From Chloroflexota bacterium (GTDB taxonomy: Bacteria > Chloroflexota > Limnocylindria > Limnocylindrales > CSP1-4): DNA of 17,213 nt. A program made the translations under genes and the position numbers. Under the pieces are notes generated by a model. That model worked only from the letters and a program-made list of their open reading frames with translations. It did not search any database and had not been told where the DNA came from. Positions 1-7,372 of this stretch are shown here, piece after piece (the first letter of the stretch is position 1; each line of letters starts with the position of its first letter). The DNA lies in assembly GCA_005880805.1 (NCBI GenBank), contig VBFZ01000020.1:1-17213 (forward strand), read 5' to 3'.

Positions 1-154
1 CGCCGACGAGCTGCGGAAGGAAGAACGCGAAAGCCGAATGGGCGCGGACGAGGCGCATCGCGAGCTCGAGACGCTGCAGAAGGCGACCGACCGCTTCATC
101 TCCGCGGTCGACGCCACCGGCAGCCAGAAGGAACAGGAGGTCATGGAGGTCTAG
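1..154 (+). CDS. frr: Ribosome recycling factor, C-terminal fragment (partial)
   Basis: The first complete codon is at position 2, and the reading frame ends at TAG 152-154. The 50 visible residues are charged and helical and close with KEQEVMEV, matching the typical C-terminus of ribosome recycling factor (a helix of domain I followed by a KE.EIMEV-like end). RRF works with EF-G to split the post-termination ribosome so that subunits can be reused. Only the last quarter of the protein is visible; the rest lies outside the window. The neighbour uppS starts at the last base of the stop codon, and frr-uppS-cdsA is a common bacterial order, which supports the call. Recognition rests on the C-terminal motif plus context. 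Confidence 0.85.
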   Translation, partial: ADELRKEERESRMGADEAHRELETLQKATDRFISAVDATGSQKEQEVMEV

Positions 155-960
155 TGGCCCGCGGTCCCGTCGCACGCCCCACGGACGCTCCGCCGATCGC
201 CCACGCCCCGCGCTCGAGCGGTGCGGGTGCCGAAACAAGCTTCTCGACCACCGACCTGGACCACCTTCTGCCACCGGAGGAGCTGCCCCACCACGTCGCA
301 ATCATCATGGACGGCAATCGGCGCTGGGCGAAGCGCCAGGGGATCTCGGAGGTCGAGGGTCATTCGGCGGGTGTCGAGGCCATTCGCGGCCTCCTCAAAC
401 ACGTCGTCCGGCGTGGACTTCCCGTCCTGACCCTGTACGCGTTCAGCCGCGAGAACTGGGCGCGCTCCGACGACGAAGTTGCCGGGCTGTTCTCGCTGCT
501 CGAGCAGGCGATCCGGAGCGAGACGCCGGAGTTGCAGGCGCAGGGCGTGCGCGTGCGACTGCTCGGTCGGCTCGAGGAGCTGCCCGCAATGACGCGGCGC
601 TCCATCGAAGGCGCCCTGGCCGCGACGGCCGCGGGCGATCGGCTCCAGCTCAACATCGCCTTCAACTACGCCGGCCGCACGGAGCTGGTGGACGCCTTCC
701 GCCGCGTGGCGGCGAGCGGCGTCGCCCCGGACGCCATCGACGAAGCCACGATCTCGGAGGCGCTGTACACGGCGGGCATGCCGGATCCGGATCTCGTGAT
801 CCGGACGGGCGGCGAGCAGCGCATGTCGAACTTCCTGATCTGGCAGAGCGCCTACGCAGAGTTCTACTTCTGTCCGCTGCTGTGGCCGGATTTCGGCCCT
901 GAGGCCCTTGACGCGGCTCTTCTCGAGTTCGCTCGTCGAACGCGTCGCTTCGGCCGCTAG
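154..960 (+). CDS. uppS: Isoprenyl (undecaprenyl) diphosphate synthase
   Basis: Cis-prenyltransferase that condenses isopentenyl diphosphate onto farnesyl diphosphate to make the long-chain carrier lipid for peptidoglycan and other surface polymers; acts at the cytoplasmic membrane. Family landmarks are all present: HVAIIMDGNRRWA at residues 47-59 (catalytic Asp53), the GHSAG helix near 69-73, YAFSRENW, the NIAFNYAGR segment, and near the C-terminus RTGGEQRMSNFLIWQ followed by SAYAEFYF. The protein is 268 aa. GTG 154 is the only reasonable in-frame start; it leaves about 45 poorly conserved residues ahead of the core. GGAGG at 145-149 lies just upstream. The start overlaps the frr stop by one base, implying translational coupling. 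Product chain length cannot be read from sequence. Confidence 0.95.
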   Translation: MARGPVARPTDAPPIAHAPRSSGAGAETSFSTTDLDHLLPPEELPHHVAIIMDGNRRWAKRQGISEVEGHSAGVEAIRGLLKHVVRRGLPVLTLYAFSRENWARSDDEVAGLFSLLEQAIRSETPELQAQGVRVRLLGRLEELPAMTRRSIEGALAATAAGDRLQLNIAFNYAGRTELVDAFRRVAASGVAPDAIDEATISEALYTAGMPDPDLVIRTGGEQRMSNFLIWQSAYAEFYFCPLLWPDFGPEALDAALLEFARRTRRFGR

Positions 961-979
961 CTCGCGGAGCGGCTGGCCG

Positions 980-1810
980 ATGCTCCGTCAGCGCGTCCTG
1001 AGCGCCGCGCTCCTCGTCCCGCCGCTCGTTCTCGTGCTCATCCTGGGCGAGCCATGGATCGCGCTCGTGATCGGCCTCGTCGCGTTGCTGGCGGCCGTGG
1101 AGGCGTTCCGGCTCCTCCGCGCGGCAGGTCAGCCGGTCCTCGTTCCCGTCGGCATCCTGTTCGCGGTGGCGCTGGCGGTCGCCATTGGTGCCACCCCGTT
1201 ACTGCCGGGTGCAGCCCTGCTGGCCGTCTCGTTCACGGTTGTTCTCGCGGCGATTGCCGCGTTCCGCCAGGAGGATCCGCGGGAAGGTCTGTCGGCGTGG
1301 GCGATGACCGTGTTCGGGGCGATCTACGTCGCCCAGATTGGATTCGTAGCCCGAGCCGGCAGCCTCGCTCCCGAGCTGTCGTCGAGCGCGCCGCTCGCCG
1401 CGTGGGGCAACGAGCGTGCCTGGATCCTGGTGCTGCTGCTTGCGGTCTGGTCGTACGACACGGGCGCGTACTTCGCGGGTCGCAGGTTCGGCCGCGCCCG
1501 GTTCCTGGTCCACGTCTCCCCGTCGAAGACGTACGCGGGGGTCGTGGGAGGAGTGCTGGCGGCGACGATCGTCGTCGGGATCGTGCTCGCGGCGATCGGC
1601 CAGTCACCGGCGCTCGCGCTGGTCCTGGGACCGCTCGTGTCGGCCGCGGCCCAGGCCGGTGACCTGGCCGAGTCGATGCTGAAGCGGGCGGCTGGCGCGA
1701 AGGACTCGGGAACGCTCATCCCCGGTCACGGCGGCATCCTCGACCGCGTGGATTCCTTCCTGTTCGCGGCGCCGGTGCTGGCCTTCTGTGTCGCGACGTT
1801 CGTCCGCTGA
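980..1810 (+). CDS. cdsA: Phosphatidate cytidylyltransferase (CDP-diglyceride synthase)
   Basis: Integral membrane enzyme converting phosphatidic acid and CTP to CDP-diacylglycerol, the branch-point precursor of phospholipids. The 276-aa protein is a series of hydrophobic segments. It ends with the CdsA signature: SMLKR, then KDSGTLIPGHGGILDRVD (from about residue 232, including the paired metal-binding aspartates), after an upstream DTGAYFAGRRFG loop. ATG 980 was chosen because it gives a normal hydrophobic N-terminus (MLRQRVLSAALLVPP) and sits 19 nt after the uppS stop with GGAG at 966-969. A longer TTG start at 908 would lie inside uppS and adds a non-family extension. The 3' end overlaps dxr by 23 nt. 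Confidence 0.95.
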   Translation: MLRQRVLSAALLVPPLVLVLILGEPWIALVIGLVALLAAVEAFRLLRAAGQPVLVPVGILFAVALAVAIGATPLLPGAALLAVSFTVVLAAIAAFRQEDPREGLSAWAMTVFGAIYVAQIGFVARAGSLAPELSSSAPLAAWGNERAWILVLLLAVWSYDTGAYFAGRRFGRARFLVHVSPSKTYAGVVGGVLAATIVVGIVLAAIGQSPALALVLGPLVSAAAQAGDLAESMLKRAAGAKDSGTLIPGHGGILDRVDSFLFAAPVLAFCVATFVR

Positions 1811-3011
1811 CCCCCGGACGGGTGTCGCCGTCCTCGGCTCGACCGGCTCGATCGGTCGACAGACGCTCGACGTTCTCGAGGGCCTGACCCCGACCCACAG
1901 GGTCGTTGCGCTTGCGGCCGGACGGAACGCCGATCTCCTGGCCGAACAGGCTCGCCGTTTCCGACCCACGATCGTGGGCCTGACCGAGGACGTTGCCCAC
2001 CCCATCGACACGCCGCCCGCCACGCAATTCGTGCAGGGCGACCAGACGCTCGAAGACCTCGCGACCCGGGACGACGTCGACGTCGTCGTCGTCGGGACCG
2101 GCGGCGTCGTGAGTCTCAGGCCTGTGCTGGCGGCGCTCGCCGCGGGCAAGGTTGTGGCAACCGCGAACAAGGAGACGCTGGTCGCCGGCGGTCACCTTGT
2201 CATGCCCCTGGCTCGCGCTCGCGCTGCACACGTCGCCGCGACGCGTCCGACGCACGCCCTGGCCTCGCCGCTGGGCTGGCTCCGGCCGATCGATTCAGAG
2301 CACTCTGCGATCTGGCAATGCCTGGTCGGCGAGCGCATGTCGCAGGTCGCGCGACTCACCCTGACCGCATCGGGCGGCCCGTTCCTGGACGAGCCCGCCG
2401 ATCTCGAGTCCGTGAGTCCCGAACAGGCCCTCGCCCATCCAACGTGGCGCATGGGCGCCAAGGTGACCATCGACTCCGCGACTCTCGCCAACAAGGGCCT
2501 GGAGGTGATCGAGGCGCACTGGCTGTACGATGCTGCCTACGAGGACATCGACGTCCTGATCCATCCCCAGAGCGTCGTCCACTCGGCTGTCACGTTCGTG
2601 GACGGCTCGTTGAAAGCGCAGCTGGGGATCCCCGACATGCACATCCCGATCCAGTACGCCATCACGCACCCGGAACGCGCTCCATCGCCCGTGGCCGCCG
2701 TCGATCTCGCGCAGGTCGGGAGGCTCACCTTCCGCAGGCCGGACGAGGCGCGTTTCCCCGCGCTCCGTATCGCACGCGAGGCCGGCCGCTCCGGTCCATG
2801 GGCGAGCGCTGCCCTGATCGCGGCCGACGACGTCGCCGTGGACCACTTCCTCGCGGGCCGGTTGCCCTTCACCGGGATCGCCCGGCTGCTCGACGACGCG
2901 GTTGACCGCTTCGCCCGGGCGGACGCCACGGACCCGGGCATGGAGGAGCTCGAGGCGCTCGATACGGAGGTCCGGGCCGCGTTCCGGAAAGGGCCAGTGG
3001 TCGCCCGATGA
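1788..3011 (+). CDS. dxr: 1-deoxy-D-xylulose 5-phosphate reductoisomerase
   Basis: Second enzyme of the MEP pathway: rearranges and reduces DXP to 2-C-methyl-D-erythritol 4-phosphate using NADPH and a divalent metal. The NADPH-binding GSTGSIG lies at residues 17-23, and ANKETLV at about 126-132. The metal ligands are Asp169 and Glu171 in PIDSEHSAIWQ and Glu239 in TLANKGLEVIEAHW. TASGGPF is at 193-199 and IHPQSVVHS near 258-266. The protein is 407 aa. About 16 extra residues relative to E. coli Dxr lie between ANKE and DSEH (roughly residues 140-165). The C-terminal NAANE-like motif reads IAADD. GTG 1788 is the only start ahead of the Rossmann motif and overlaps the end of cdsA by 23 nt. Confidence 0.96.
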   Translation: MSRRSSADPRTGVAVLGSTGSIGRQTLDVLEGLTPTHRVVALAAGRNADLLAEQARRFRPTIVGLTEDVAHPIDTPPATQFVQGDQTLEDLATRDDVDVVVVGTGGVVSLRPVLAALAAGKVVATANKETLVAGGHLVMPLARARAAHVAATRPTHALASPLGWLRPIDSEHSAIWQCLVGERMSQVARLTLTASGGPFLDEPADLESVSPEQALAHPTWRMGAKVTIDSATLANKGLEVIEAHWLYDAAYEDIDVLIHPQSVVHSAVTFVDGSLKAQLGIPDMHIPIQYAITHPERAPSPVAAVDLAQVGRLTFRRPDEARFPALRIAREAGRSGPWASAALIAADDVAVDHFLAGRLPFTGIARLLDDAVDRFARADATDPGMEELEALDTEVRAAFRKGPVVAR

Positions 3012-4153
3012 CCGACGCCCTGACCGGAGCCCTCCAGAGCGCGATCACGCTCGTCCTGTTCCTGCTGATCCTGGGCGTCCTGGTGGTCGTCCACGAATTC
3101 GGCCACTTCGCGGTCGCCCGGCTTGCGGGCGTGCGCGTGCTGGAGTTCGGGATCGGGTTCCCGCCACGCGCGAAAGTCTTGCGCTCCGAGGGCGAAACGC
3201 TCTACACGCTCAACTGGCTGCCGATCGGAGGGTTCGTCAAGCTGGAGGGCGAGGAGGGCAGCTCCGACGACCCGCGCGCCTTCTCACGCGCCCCGTTGCT
3301 CACCCGGCTCCTGATCCTGGTCGCCGGCGTCGTGATGAACCTTTTGCTCGCGTTCCTGATCATGTTCGCGATCGCATGGGTCGCGAACCCGACACGCGGC
3401 ATCCAGTTCGGGGGCGTGCAGCCGGGTTCACCTGCCGAGCAGGCCGGTCTCCAGCGCGGCGACACGATCGTTTCACTCAACGGGCAGTACTACGACGCGT
3501 ACGGGGGCATGAGCCTGGTCGAGGACATCCGGGAGCACGCGGGCATGCAGGTCACGCTCGGCGTTCGCCATCCCGATGGTCGCCTCGAGCAGGTCCCGGT
3601 CACGCTGCGGCCGCCGGACAAGGTGGACGCCGAGCATGGCGCGCTCGGCATCTGCTCGGACACGCCGTGCCCCGCCGCGGGGGCGGAACCTGGGCCGAAC
3701 GTGATCTGGACGGCGGTCATCACCGGCCACTACTTCAGCCGTGACCCGGTATCGGCCCTGGCGGTCGCAGGAGACCGGACCGGGGCTGCGTTCGGCCTCA
3801 TCCTGCGCGGGCTGGGCGACCTCGCGAGTTCGGTCCTGTCGAACCCCACCGAGGCACCACCCGTTCAGGGGCCGGTCGGAATTGCCATCGGCGTCGGCGA
3901 GGTGTTCTGGAAGTCCGGCGCGATTGACACGCTGTTCCTCGCGGGCCTGCTGTCTGCCAATCTCGCGCTCGTGAATATCCTGCCGCTCCCGCCGCTGGAC
4001 GGCGGGCGGATGTTCGTGATCCTGGTCAAGTCGGTCGCGGGTCGACGCGTCAGCATCCAGGCCGAGCGCCTGACCTACCTGGTGGGCGCTGGCGTCATCC
4101 TCGCGTTGCTGCTCTGGATCACCTATTTCGACATCGCGCGCATCGGCCAGTAG
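3008..4153 (+). CDS. rseP: Site-2 protease, RseP/RIP family zinc metalloprotease
   Basis: Membrane-embedded zinc protease that cuts transmembrane segments of anti-sigma factors or signal-peptide remnants. The HEFGH zinc motif (residues 29-33) lies in the first transmembrane helix and the partner motif NILPLPPLDGGR (about 323-334, Asp331 the third zinc ligand) in a late one. Between them is one PDZ domain, about residues 125-205, with the GSPAEQAGLQRGD ligand-binding loop. Length, 381 aa, is normal for the single-PDZ form. The start ATG overlaps the dxr stop as ATGA (3008-3011), and the stop is 13 nt before ispG. The dxr-rseP-ispG order is widely conserved. Its substrate cannot be inferred: no anti-sigma gene is visible in the window. 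Confidence 0.94.
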   Translation: MTDALTGALQSAITLVLFLLILGVLVVVHEFGHFAVARLAGVRVLEFGIGFPPRAKVLRSEGETLYTLNWLPIGGFVKLEGEEGSSDDPRAFSRAPLLTRLLILVAGVVMNLLLAFLIMFAIAWVANPTRGIQFGGVQPGSPAEQAGLQRGDTIVSLNGQYYDAYGGMSLVEDIREHAGMQVTLGVRHPDGRLEQVPVTLRPPDKVDAEHGALGICSDTPCPAAGAEPGPNVIWTAVITGHYFSRDPVSALAVAGDRTGAAFGLILRGLGDLASSVLSNPTEAPPVQGPVGIAIGVGEVFWKSGAIDTLFLAGLLSANLALVNILPLPPLDGGRMFVILVKSVAGRRVSIQAERLTYLVGAGVILALLLWITYFDIARIGQ

Positions 4154-4166
4154 CGGAGCCGCGGCG

Positions 4167-5444
4167 GTGGCAGAAGCTCGGCTAGCGACGGATCCCCGCG
4201 CCACCAGGCGCCCCACCCCTACCGTCGACGTCGGTGGCATTCCGGTCGGAAGCAGGCATCCGATCGTCGTCCAGTCGATGACCAACACCGACACGGCCGA
4301 CGCAGACGCCACCGCGATCCAGGTCGCCCAGCTCGCACACGCAGGCAGCGAGCTCGTCCGGGTCACGGTCAACACCGATGCCGCTGCGGCCGCCGTGCCG
4401 GACATCGTGGGCAAGCTCCACGACCTGGGCGTCGGCGTGCCGGTCATCGGTGACTTCCACTACAACGGTCACCTGCTGCTGGCGAAGTTCCCCGAGGCGG
4501 CGCGTGTGCTCGCGAAGTACCGCATCAACCCGGGCAACGTCGGCAGCAAGCATCACGACGCGAACTTCCAGACGATCGTCCGCGTCGCGATCGAGAACGA
4601 CAAGCCCGTCCGGATCGGCGTGAACTGGGGCTCGCTCGACCAGCAGCTGCTCACCGAGCTCATGGACGCCAACGCGCGCCTGGACGACCCGCGGGACAGC
4701 CGCGACGTGATGATCGAAGCGATGGTCGAGAGCGCGGTCCGTTCAGCCGAACTGGCCGAGTCGACCGGTCTGGGCCACGACCGCATCATCCTGTCGGCGA
4801 AGGTTTCCGGCGTCCAGGATCTCGTCGAGGTGTACCGGATCCTGGCGGACCGCTGCGATTACCCCCTCCACCTCGGCCTGACCGAGGCGGGACTCGGAAT
4901 GAAGGGGATCGTGGCGTCAACGGCGGGGCTGTCGATCCTCCTCAACCGGGGGATCGGCGACACGATTCGCGTCTCCCTCACGCCCGCGCCGGGCGGCGAC
5001 CGGACGGAGGAGGTCCAGGTCGCCCAGCAGGTCCTTCAGTCGCTCGGTCTGCGTTCGTTCCTGCCGCAGGTCAGCGCCTGCCCGGGATGCGGGCGGACCA
5101 CGTCGACCTTCTTCCAGGAGATGGCAAGCGACATCCAGGGCTACCTGCGCGAGCGGATGCCCGACTGGCGCGAGCAACATCCGGGCGTCGAGGACCTGCG
5201 GGTGGCGGTCATGGGCTGTGTCGTGAACGGGCCCGGCGAGTCGAAGCATGCCGACATCGGAATCAGCCTGCCAGGCACGTTCGAGGAGCCCGTCGCGCCT
5301 GTCTTCGTGGACGGCAAGCTCGACCGCACGCTGCGCGGCGGGCGGATCGTGCCCGAGTTCCTCGAGATCCTGGAGGCTTACGTCGATCGCCGATACCCGG
5401 CGGCGGGAGCCGTCACCCGCGAACGGGTCAACCCCGCCGGCTGA
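4167..5444 (+). CDS. ispG: 4-hydroxy-3-methylbut-2-enyl diphosphate synthase (flavodoxin/ferredoxin)
   Basis: Penultimate MEP-pathway enzyme: reductively opens ME-cPP to HMBPP using a [4Fe-4S] cluster. The three cluster cysteines are visible as Cys305 and Cys308 in SACPGCGRTTSTFF and Cys351 in VMGCVVNGPGES; the following Glu358 is the usual fourth ligand. The TIM-barrel part includes IGDFHYNGHLL (about 94-104), RINPGNVGS (119-127) and HLGLTEAG (235-242). The length, 425 aa, fits the bacterial two-domain form without the plant insert. GTG 4167 is preceded by GGAG at 4155-4158. With dxr three genes upstream, two of the seven MEP steps are encoded here and supply substrate for UppS. This is the last gene of the first operon. 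Confidence 0.96.
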   Translation: MAEARLATDPRATRRPTPTVDVGGIPVGSRHPIVVQSMTNTDTADADATAIQVAQLAHAGSELVRVTVNTDAAAAAVPDIVGKLHDLGVGVPVIGDFHYNGHLLLAKFPEAARVLAKYRINPGNVGSKHHDANFQTIVRVAIENDKPVRIGVNWGSLDQQLLTELMDANARLDDPRDSRDVMIEAMVESAVRSAELAESTGLGHDRIILSAKVSGVQDLVEVYRILADRCDYPLHLGLTEAGLGMKGIVASTAGLSILLNRGIGDTIRVSLTPAPGGDRTEEVQVAQQVLQSLGLRSFLPQVSACPGCGRTTSTFFQEMASDIQGYLRERMPDWREQHPGVEDLRVAVMGCVVNGPGESKHADIGISLPGTFEEPVAPVFVDGKLDRTLRGGRIVPEFLEILEAYVDRRYPAAGAVTRERVNPAG

Positions 5445-5561
5445 CTTTCCGCGGCGCGGCCCGCACGTGTGCACCCTTTGCACGCCTCATTCTGGTCGCA
5501 GCATCAATTCGGGGGAACGGCAGACCTGACCGGCAGGCCAACCCTGTCCGACGGAGCGATT

Positions 5562-5579
5562 ACGAACCTTCGAGTTCGT
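5562..5579. repeat. Inverted repeat ACGAAC/GTTCGT
   Basis: ACGAAC (5562-5567), a six-base spacer, and GTTCGT (5574-5579) form a perfect 6-bp inverted repeat in otherwise noncoding DNA. It could be an operator or a short RNA hairpin after ispG. There is no T-tract, so it is not an intrinsic terminator. Confidence 0.4.
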
Positions 5580-5716
5580 CGGGGATCGCTGTTTGGCCTA
5601 TTGGGCATGCTGTTGGAGCCTTCATAGCGACCTAACGCCGCATTTGATGTTGTCGGCAGCGCCACCTGCGGCAAGGGCCCGGATCGCCACGACCGGAGCG
5701 TTACGGCTGGGTCCTC

Positions 5717-5735
5717 GAACGTGGATTGAACGTGG
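5717..5735 (+). repeat. Direct repeat GAACGTGG, 11-bp period, upstream of nusA promoter
   Basis: GAACGTGG occurs at 5717-5724 and again at 5728-5735, an 11-bp period, so both copies face the same side of the helix. The core AACGTGG appears a third time at 5808-5814 and inverted (CCACGTT) at 5822-5828 in the leader terminator. The two upstream copies lie about 40-60 bp before the -10 element, a plausible activator position. Confidence 0.45.
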
Positions 5736-5776
5736 CGGGAACCGGGCGTGAAGGTGGCCTTCTGGAGGGGCCGGTG

Positions 5777-5782
5777 TATACT
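5777..5782 (+). promoter_or_regulatory. Putative -10 element of the nusA operon promoter
   Basis: TATACT at 5777-5782 matches the sigma-70 -10 consensus in five of six bases and stands out in GC-rich surroundings. No good -35 hexamer is seen 16-18 bp upstream (GTGGCC there), so it may depend on an activator or other contacts. Transcription would start near 5789, giving a leader of about 85 nt before nusA that includes the terminator hairpin at 5808-5835. Confidence 0.5.
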
Positions 5783-5807
5783 CGTCTGAACCGAAGTGGC
5801 CGCCTCC

Positions 5808-5835
5808 AACGTGGGTGACCCCCACGTTTCTTTTT
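5808..5835 (+). terminator. Intrinsic terminator in the nusA leader (attenuator candidate)
   Basis: AACGTGGG (5808-5815), a five-base loop, and CCCACGTT (5821-5828) form a perfect 8-bp stem followed by a T-rich run ending in TTTTT at 5831-5835. It lies downstream of the -10 element and 38 nt before nusA, so it would stop nusA transcription unless regulated. An outer helix, GGCCGCC (5798-5804) with GGCGGCC (5837-5843), could enclose it. It could equally end read-through from ispG. Confidence 0.7.
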
Positions 5836-5861
5836 GGGCGGCCCGGATCCTGGCGTGATTG

Positions 5862-5868
5862 AAGGAGG
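5862..5868 (+). promoter_or_regulatory. Shine-Dalgarno that fixes the nusA start
   Basis: AAGGAGG at 5862-5868 sits five bases before GTG 5874. A possible TTG start at 5859 would lie upstream of and overlap this ribosome-binding site, so GTG 5874 is preferred. Confidence 0.85.
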
Positions 5869-5873
5869 TCAGC

Positions 5874-7325
5874 GTGAGTCGAGATTTCGTCGGCGCCCTC
5901 CTGCAGCTCAACGCCGAAAAGCAGGTCCCCCGGGAACAGCTCGTGAGGACGGTCGAGGAGGCCATCCAGGCGGCGTACCGTCGCGTCTCAGGCGGCGAAG
6001 ACATCCACGTCCGAATTGACGCCGAGACCGGCCGCCAGCGGGTATTTCGCGCCCGCCAGGTTGTCGGCGAGGTCGAGGATCCACTCACCGAGTTCACGGT
6101 CGACGAGGCCCGCCGCTTCAAGCCGGATGCGGGGATTGGCGACCTCATCGAAACCGAGGAGCTGGACCCAGAGGCTTTCGGGCGGATCCACGCGCAGACC
6201 GCAAAGCAGGTTGTCCTGCAGCGGCTTCGTGAAGCGGAGCGAGACGTCGTCTTCGACCAGTTCGCCAGCCGCGAAGGCGAGATGATCACCGGGACTGTCA
6301 ATCGCGTCGAGCCGAGGGCGATCATCCTCGACGTCGGCAAGGGCGTTGAGGCGATCCTTGCGACGACCGAGCAGTCCACTGTCGAGCACTACCGCATCGG
6401 CCAGAACGTCAAGGCGTACGTGCTCGAGGTACGACGCACCACGCGCGGGCCGCAGATCTACGTCAGCCGGACGCACAAGGGCTTTCTGCGCAGGCTGTTC
6501 GAGCTCGAGGTGCCGGAGATCCACGCGGGATCGGTCGAGATCAAGGCGATCGCCCGTGAGGCCGGGAGCCGTTCGAAGGTCGCCGTGGCGTCCCGGCAGG
6601 AAGGTCTCGACCCGGTGGGTGCGACGGTCGGCCAGCGAGGGGCACGCGTCCAGGCCGTGGTGGCCGAGCTGGGCGGGGAGAAGGTCGACGTCATTCCGTG
6701 GAACGAGGATCCCGCGGTGTTCGTGGCCAACGCGCTGTCACCTGCGCAGGTGCTCGGCGTCGACATCGACGAGGAGCACCGCATCGCGAGCGTCACCGTC
6801 CCCGAGCGAATGCTCTCGCTGGCGATCGGGCGTGAGGGCCAGAATGCGCGTCTTGCGGCCAAGCTGACGGGCTGGCGAATCGACATCCGGAGCGACGTTT
6901 CTGTGGCCGAGGCGGCTCGCGCGGCGGCTGCGGCCGAAGCCCAGGAGGAGCCGACCGCGTCCGAAGCCGCAGAACCAGCAGCAGACGCGAAGGCCGTCGC
7001 GACCGAAGCGGCGCCTCGCCCAGCCCGGAAGACGACGGCGAAGAGCAAGCGGGAGCCGAAGGCCGACACCGAATCGAAGGCCGACACCGAATCGAAAGCC
7101 GACGAGCCGACACCGGCGGCCAAGCCCAAGGCCAAAGCCGAGGGCGAAACCGCAAAGACGAAGCCCAGGGCGACTCGGCGGAAGGCAGCCGATGCCAACG
7201 GCAGCGTGCCGATGACGGCCGAACCGGCCGCTGAGGCAGAAGATGGTTCCGGAGCGGAGCCCGAGCCTGTCGCGGCTGCGCCGAAGGCCCGCCGAGCGAG
7301 GGCCGCCAAGGAGGTATCGTCTTAG
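5874..7325 (+). CDS. nusA: Transcription elongation/termination factor NusA with long Ala/Lys-rich tail
   Basis: NusA binds RNA polymerase and nascent RNA, modulating pausing, intrinsic and Rho-dependent termination, and antitermination. The 483-aa protein has the polymerase-binding N-terminal domain (about 1-130), an S1 domain (about 134-200, beginning GEMITGTVNRVE), KH1 around 215-280 (loop VGQRG at 252-256) and KH2 around 285-345 (loop IGREGQNARLAAKL from 318). Residues 346-483 are a low-complexity Ala/Glu/Lys/Pro tail, with KADTES repeated near 396-407, probably disordered and nucleic-acid-binding like histone-tail extensions; no acidic repeats of the E. coli type are seen. It is the first gene of the second operon, behind its own promoter and a leader terminator that NusA itself could affect. 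Confidence 0.95.
   Translation: MSRDFVGALLQLNAEKQVPREQLVRTVEEAIQAAYRRVSGGEDIHVRIDAETGRQRVFRARQVVGEVEDPLTEFTVDEARRFKPDAGIGDLIETEELDPEAFGRIHAQTAKQVVLQRLREAERDVVFDQFASREGEMITGTVNRVEPRAIILDVGKGVEAILATTEQSTVEHYRIGQNVKAYVLEVRRTTRGPQIYVSRTHKGFLRRLFELEVPEIHAGSVEIKAIAREAGSRSKVAVASRQEGLDPVGATVGQRGARVQAVVAELGGEKVDVIPWNEDPAVFVANALSPAQVLGVDIDEEHRIASVTVPERMLSLAIGREGQNARLAAKLTGWRIDIRSDVSVAEAARAAAAAEAQEEPTASEAAEPAADAKAVATEAAPRPARKTTAKSKREPKADTESKADTESKADEPTPAAKPKAKAEGETAKTKPRATRRKAADANGSVPMTAEPAAEAEDGSGAEPEPVAAAPKARRARAAKEVSS
7059..7106 (+). repeat. 18-bp tandem repeat inside the nusA tail
   Basis: AAGGCCGACACCGAATCG occurs twice head to tail (7059-7076 and 7077-7094) and a third, partial copy begins at 7095 (AAAGCCGAC). 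It encodes KADTES twice, then KAD. The two full copies are base-identical, pointing to a recent in-frame duplication in a disordered tail. Confidence 0.85.
7308..7314 (+). promoter_or_regulatory. Strong Shine-Dalgarno at the end of nusA, for ylxR
   Basis: AAGGAGG at 7308-7314 lies within the last nusA codons. Normal spacing points to the TTA at 7322-7324, which overlaps the nusA TAG stop and is in the ylxR frame. No ATG, GTG or TTG is available there; the first canonical start (GTG 7373) is nearly 60 nt away. Confidence 0.6.
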
Positions 7326-7372
7326 GCGGCGCTCGAGGCGGTCCGCCTCGCAAGCATCCGGTCCGCTCCTGC

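Larger units (their letters stand above)
5445..5776. other. Intergenic region, ispG to nusA promoter; no rimP
   Basis: Together with the leader up to 5873 this is a 429-nt gap. I find no protein of recognisable family on either strand and no tRNA cloverleaf. RimP, which often precedes nusA, is not here. The visible structure is a weak hairpin just after ispG (GTGCA 5469-5473 with TGCAC 5479-5483, no T-tract), an 18-bp inverted repeat at 5562-5579, and a direct repeat at 5717-5735. Confidence 0.6.

Noticed and set aside
5445..5776. tRNA or other structured RNA gene in the ispG-nusA gap
   Set aside because: TTCGA-like strings near 5571 and (reverse strand) 5720 lack the 5-bp T-stem and the rest of a cloverleaf; no CCA-end or anticodon arm can be built.
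7305..7330. Programmed frameshift joining nusA to ylxR, like the prfB site (SD followed by a stop)
   Set aside because: The SD-then-stop layout is similar, but the ylxR frame is -1, not +1, relative to nusA; no slippery heptamer is present, and the +1 frame gives only a short Arg-rich stretch. Re-initiation is simpler.
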